Shown here in pieces: positions 60,886 to 64,000 of a stretch of 64,000 nucleotides of DNA (positions are counted from its first letter, which is position 1; each line of letters opens with the position of its first letter). Under the pieces are notes generated by a model. That model worked only from the letters and a program-made list of their open reading frames with translations. It did no database searches and had not been told where the DNA came from. Position numbers and translations under genes: made by a program. Origin of the DNA: Chloroflexota bacterium (GTDB lineage: Bacteria > Chloroflexota > Anaerolineae > Anaerolineales > Villigracilaceae); contig JAAENC010000128.1 in assembly GCA_024224815.1 (NCBI GenBank), forward strand, positions 186,001-250,000. Direction: 5' to 3'.

Positions 60886-62315
60886 AAGAAAAATTGAAAC
60901 CTGTCTGGTTGATCGCTCAACGTGAGCTAAAAGACCAATTCCGTGATTGGCGAATTCTTTTACCTTTGATTGTTCTTACCCTTCTTTTCCCGCCATTGAT
61001 GAATATCGTTGCGGGAGAAGCTGTTTCCTTTGCAAATCAATATGGTGGCGACCTGATTATCGATCGCTTGGTTCCTTTCTCGATCTTGATTATTGGTTTT
61101 TTCCCTGTAACCGTCGCGCTTGTTGTTGCGCTAGAGTCTTTCGTAGGTGAAAAAGAGCGCGGAACGATAGAACCGCTCTTAGGCACCCCTTTTCAGGATT
61201 GGCAGCTTTATTTCGGGAAATTATTGGTCGGTATTTTCTTCCCGCTTGTAGCAAGTTATTTGGCAATTGCGCTCTATCTTTTTATGGTTCGTCAACAAGA
61301 CCTGTCTTTGCCGCCTGCAAATTTGATGGTGCAATTGCTTATTTTAACAGCCGCCCATGCTTTTCTGATGGTTAGCGGAGCGATTGCTATTTCGACTCAA
61401 TCTACATCGGTACGTGCGGCGAATCTCTTGGCTTCTTTTATCGTGATGCCCGTTGCTATTCTGATTCAAGGGGAGAGCGTTTTGGTTTTTTGGGGCAACG
61501 AAAATCTCCTTTGGTTGGCAATTGCCGGAGTTCTGATTATGGCTACCCTGATCGTTAGAGTCGGGATTTCTCATTTTCAGCGCGAATATCTTTTGGGCAG
61601 AGAAATAGACTCTTTCAATCTCAAGTGGATGTGGAAGACTTTTAGCGGAGCCTTTTTTGGGGAAGCGCGCTCTCTACTTAAATGGTATCAAGTTCAGGTT
61701 GGCGCAACGCTCCGAAAGATCAAAACTCCGCTACTGATTTTGCTTATGCTCACTATTTTTGGGAGCATAGCTTCTTACTACTGGACATCCCAAATTATCC
61801 CATCTAATTTGGCTGAATATTCACAAGAAGAAATTGATGGGGCAATGGGTGATATTCAGTTTGCGGCAGGTCTTCCTTCAGACGAGACAGAAATAACCTT
61901 TGGTTTTATCTTTTTGCATAATATTCAGGCTGTTTTGGTCATGCACTTTTTTGGTCTTCTCTCTTTTGGGATTTTAGGAGAGCTGGCTTTTGCAATAAAT
62001 ATTGGTGTTTTGGGTGCTCTTTTTGCTCTTTTCGATGCTTTCGGCATGCCCGTCTTGCCTATGTTTCTTGCAGGTATTCTCCCGCATGGTATTTTTGAGA
62101 TTCCGGCAATTATTTTTTCAGGTGCGGGCATTCTCTATTTTGGTGCTGTCTTGGTGACCCCCGACCCAAGCAGAACAATGGGAGAAGTTTTTATTCACGT
62201 CTTGGCGGATTGGGCGAAAATTGGTCTTGGTATTATTTTTCCGCTTTTATTGCTTGCTGCATTGATCGAGGCGTATATTACGCCGCAAATTTTAGCGCAA
62301 GTAATAATGCCCTAG
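60882..62315 (+). CDS. ABC-2 permease fused to a SpoIIM-like domain
   Basis: 477 residues. N-terminal half (about 1-230) is an ABC-2 permease: WLIAQRELKDQFRDWRILLP, then ESFVGEKERGTIEPLLGTPF, the usual NatB pattern, with about six membrane segments. After a cytosolic stretch (~245-280) a second set of about six segments is SpoIIM-like: FFGLLSFGILGELAFAINIG, GILPHGIFEIPAIIFSGAGI and LIEAYITPQIL at the end. Stand-alone SpoIIM proteins are often next to such ABC systems; here the two are one chain. Operon with the ATPase gene, followed 14 bp later by the MBL gene. Confidence 0.8.
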   Translation: MKEKLKPVWLIAQRELKDQFRDWRILLPLIVLTLLFPPLMNIVAGEAVSFANQYGGDLIIDRLVPFSILIIGFFPVTVALVVALESFVGEKERGTIEPLLGTPFQDWQLYFGKLLVGIFFPLVASYLAIALYLFMVRQQDLSLPPANLMVQLLILTAAHAFLMVSGAIAISTQSTSVRAANLLASFIVMPVAILIQGESVLVFWGNENLLWLAIAGVLIMATLIVRVGISHFQREYLLGREIDSFNLKWMWKTFSGAFFGEARSLLKWYQVQVGATLRKIKTPLLILLMLTIFGSIASYYWTSQIIPSNLAEYSQEEIDGAMGDIQFAAGLPSDETEITFGFIFLHNIQAVLVMHFFGLLSFGILGELAFAINIGVLGALFALFDAFGMPVLPMFLAGILPHGIFEIPAIIFSGAGILYFGAVLVTPDPSRTMGEVFIHVLADWAKIGLGIIFPLLLLAALIEAYITPQILAQVIMP

Positions 62316-62329
62316 CTTAGGAGTACGAT

Positions 62330-63085
62330 ATGGCTAAAATTATTATCTTAGGCTCATCCAATGCGATTGCCGATAAAGATCACCTAAATGCGCACATGGT
62401 CGTTATTGGAGAGACACGAAAAGTCTTGATAGATAGTCCGCATAACCCTGTTTTGCGTCTGGAAAGTGTAGGCGTTGACTATAACGAGGTGACAGATTTG
62501 GTTCTGACGCATTTTCATCCCGATCATGTTTCTGGTATTCCGCTTTTTCTGATGGATATGTGGCTGCGTGGGCGAAAAAACCCCTTGGAAATTTATGGAT
62601 TAGATCACGCATTATCACGACTCGAAAATTTGATGGATGCCTTTACCTGGGATAAATGGCCCAATTTCTTTCCTGTTACATTTAACAGGATTCCGTCTAA
62701 GGAATATTCTCCGTTACTAAAGAGCAACGACTTCGATATCTACGCCTCCGAAGTAAGGCATATGATCCCAACTATCGGTCTGCGCATTGAATTCAAAAAA
62801 AGCGGCAACGTCGCAGCATATTCCTGTGATACAGAACCCTGCGATGAAGTTGTTCAACTCGCAAAAAATGCTGATCTCCTCATCCATGAGGCATCAGGCC
62901 CATTTAAAGGGCACTCTTCCTCGGAACAAGCAGCCGAAGTTGCCACAAAAGCTGGCGTTGAAAAACTCTATCTTATTCATTACCCCACCGGAGAATTTTG
63001 GCAAGATAATCTACTCGATGATGCGCGTAGTCACTTTTTCGGGGATGTTGAACTTACAGAAGATTTTATGGTCTTAGAATTCTAG
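62330..63085 (+). CDS. MBL-fold metallo-hydrolase (RNase Z-like)
   Basis: 251 residues. Metal motif LVLTHFHPDHVSGIP (HxHxDH), then AAYSCDTEPCDEVV with a bridging Asp, LLIHEASGPFKGHSSSEQAA and YLIHYPTG. The pattern is that of the RNase Z/ElaC-like branch, but the exosite arm is missing and the N-terminal half is short, so a small-molecule esterase or phosphodiesterase is possible. Likely co-transcribed with the ABC genes. Confidence 0.85.
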   Translation: MAKIIILGSSNAIADKDHLNAHMVVIGETRKVLIDSPHNPVLRLESVGVDYNEVTDLVLTHFHPDHVSGIPLFLMDMWLRGRKNPLEIYGLDHALSRLENLMDAFTWDKWPNFFPVTFNRIPSKEYSPLLKSNDFDIYASEVRHMIPTIGLRIEFKKSGNVAAYSCDTEPCDEVVQLAKNADLLIHEASGPFKGHSSSEQAAEVATKAGVEKLYLIHYPTGEFWQDNLLDDARSHFFGDVELTEDFMVLEF

Positions 63086-63141
63086 TGAAAAAAGGGGGAG
63101 ATATGTATGACGGTTTGGGAAACCGCCACCAAAATATACTC

Positions 63142-63168
63142 AAAAGCCTCTGTTTCACAGAGGCTTTT
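63142..63168 (+). terminator. Terminator after the MBL gene
   Basis: AAAAGCCTCTG and CAGAGGCTTTT form an 11-bp perfect stem around 5 nt. The T-run is within the stem; probably works on both strands. Confidence 0.75.
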
Positions 63169-63172
63169 GCTG

Positions 63173-63178
63173 TATAAT
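63173..63178 (+). promoter_or_regulatory. -10 box, leaderless start of the 63186 gene
   Basis: TATAAT ends 7 nt before the ATG (spacer AGCCCCC). No ribosome site. Confidence 0.5.
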
Positions 63179-63185
63179 AGCCCCC

Positions 63186-63689
63186 ATGTCTGCAAAAGAG
63201 TTTCGTCCCGAATTATCATCTCGTCGTAGTGAGACAACGTCTTGGGTTTTAGCCCTTGTTGTTGCTTTTGCTATTGCGCTGATGAAGTGGAAAATTGGCG
63301 AAGCACCGACTATTGCTTGGGTTTTTGGTGCTTTTCTTATTTTTGCGGCATTCAGCATCTCGCTGGGCAATTGGATGGATCGCGGCACAGTCATGGGTTT
63401 GGATGAGAGCGGTATCGCCTTCGAGAACGGACTCCGCCAGGTGGCACTGAGCTGGCCTGATGTCAAGAAAGTTAACGTGATTCCTGTTCGGTGGGGTAAA
63501 TCTGTTCAGGTGATCGGCGATGAATCCCATTTTGAATTCCGCACGCTTGGGCAAGTCCAATATCAGGGAGAAATGCAGGGGAAATTGGGGTTTGCCGAGG
63601 GCGAGACAGTGCTGAAAGAAATCCTGAAAAAAACAAATTTAGGATTGGAAAAAGAAGAAAAAGGACGTTATTATTACGCTCGCGCCTGA
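63186..63689 (+). CDS. Small membrane protein with PH-like domain, unknown function
   Basis: 167 residues. Two membrane segments (about 20-35 and 42-60), then a cytosolic domain with GLDESGIAFENGLRQVALSW followed by VKKVNVIPVRWGKSVQVI, the strand pattern of a bacterial PH-like (YcxB/YdbT-like) domain. Ends in a charged tail. Probably leaderless. No gene partners. Confidence 0.6.
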   Translation: MSAKEFRPELSSRRSETTSWVLALVVAFAIALMKWKIGEAPTIAWVFGAFLIFAAFSISLGNWMDRGTVMGLDESGIAFENGLRQVALSWPDVKKVNVIPVRWGKSVQVIGDESHFEFRTLGQVQYQGEMQGKLGFAEGETVLKEILKKTNLGLEKEEKGRYYYARA

Positions 63690-63709
63690 TTTTTTAGCTT
63701 TCGTGGTTT

Positions 63710-63746
63710 TCGCATCACGCAAGCGTAAAGCGTGATGCGATTTTTT
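63710..63746 (+). terminator. Terminator between the 63186 gene and tyrS
   Basis: TCGCATCACGC and GCGTGATGCGA form an 11-bp perfect stem around a 9-nt loop, followed by TTTTTT. It sits 19 nt before the tyrS ATG, so it could also act in a tyrS leader. Confidence 0.9.
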
Positions 63747-63764
63747 GATTAAGGAAGGATGATT

Positions 63765-64000
63765 ATGAATATAGACCAACAAGTTGAACTCTTAATGCAG
63801 GGCACCGAATACGGTGATGAGACAATGAAAGAAACGATGGCCAAAGAATTGCGCCAGCGTTTAATTCAGTCTGAAAAAACAGGCAAGCCTTTACGCGTTT
63901 ATTGTGGCTACGACCCCACATCCACCGATCTGCATTTGGGACACACCATCTCGATGAGAAAATTGCGCCAATTTCAAGACCTGGGGCACGAAGTCACCTT
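63765..64000 (+). CDS. tyrS: Tyrosyl-tRNA synthetase (5' part, cut by window edge)
   Basis: Charges tRNA-Tyr. ATG at 63765 after AAGGAAGGA. 78 codons are visible. [20 protein letters not shown] has the class I HIGH-type motif (HLGHT) with the TyrRS DPT context, then [14 protein letters not shown]. The helical N-terminus ([18 protein letters not shown]) is that of the TyrS form with a short N-terminal extension. The rest lies beyond the window. Confidence 0.92.
   Translation, partial: MNIDQQVELLMQGTEYGDETMKETMAKELRQRLIQSEKTGKPLRVYCGYDPTSTDLHLGHTISMRKLRQFQDLGHEVT

Noticed and set aside
63690..63764. T-box riboswitch before tyrS
   Set aside because: The gap is only 75 bp with a plain terminator. 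There is no room for stem I and no T-box sequence.

Overview
The window reads as a chromosomal segment of a Chloroflexota bacterium, most likely class Anaerolineae (inference). Supporting signs are a Tad/Flp pilus locus with no outer-membrane secretin, a LysX ligase of the carrier-protein lysine pathway, a RicT/PSP1 protein, many large GT-C membrane glycosyltransferases, and moderate GC. Nearly everything is single-copy core or lineage-specific chromosome. I see no prophage, CRISPR array, transposase or rRNA. Two tRNA genes are present (Ser-GGA, Pro-CGG).

Layout. 0-4.4 kb: phosphate uptake, with pstSCAB on the minus strand (pstB cut by the window edge) and a second, divergent pstB. 4.4-5.7 kb: lysX behind a leader peptide and a terminator. 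5.8-7.6 kb: response regulator, inositol-phosphatase-like enzyme, small membrane protein, tRNA-Ser. 7.9-15.5 kb: ATP synthase F1 genes atpA-G-D-C without F0 or delta, then mreB and the principal sigma factor. 15.6-27.6 kb: a run of GT-C-like membrane proteins interleaved with AlaX, an aldo/keto reductase and a lipid-kinase-like gene. 27.7-35.7 kb: a DegU/DegS-like two-component pair, Flp pilin and cpaB-cpaE-cpaF-tadB-tadC. 35.7-43.3 kb: comF, hpf, folE, folB, a SAM hydrolase, a giant membrane protein, a repeat-rich gap and a sirtuin. 43.4-51.6 kb: feoAB, amidohydrolase, DUF2785-like protein, PIG-L deacetylase, RicT, a solitary DNA methyltransferase and an atypical OmpR-type regulator. 51.7-64 kb: tRNA-Pro, purine nucleoside phosphorylase, GNAT, a membrane receptor with a putative HTH tail, an S1 protein, FtsK, a CDP-alcohol phosphatidyltransferase, an ABC exporter with a SpoIIM-fused permease, an MBL hydrolase, a small membrane protein and the start of tyrS.

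Most striking observations. (1) The two PstB ATPases carry complementary lesions: one lacks the Q-loop glutamine, the other has LSLGQ in place of LSGGQ. A heterodimer would therefore have one degenerate and one consensus ATP site. (2) lysX sits behind a promoter, a 32-codon reading frame with a Lys-Ala-Lys-Ala-Lys run, a sequence able to pair with the terminator arm, and an intrinsic terminator; this looks like an attenuator. (3) A dispersed palindromic repeat lies in frame inside the zinc domain of the sirtuin gene. (4) Several genes have a TATAAT-like box 6-10 nt before the ATG, suggesting leaderless mRNAs. (5) A seven-or-eight-TM protein carries a GAF-like region and a putative DNA-binding C-terminus but no kinase. 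(6) An extended hairpin of about 107 nt precedes the phosphatidyltransferase gene.
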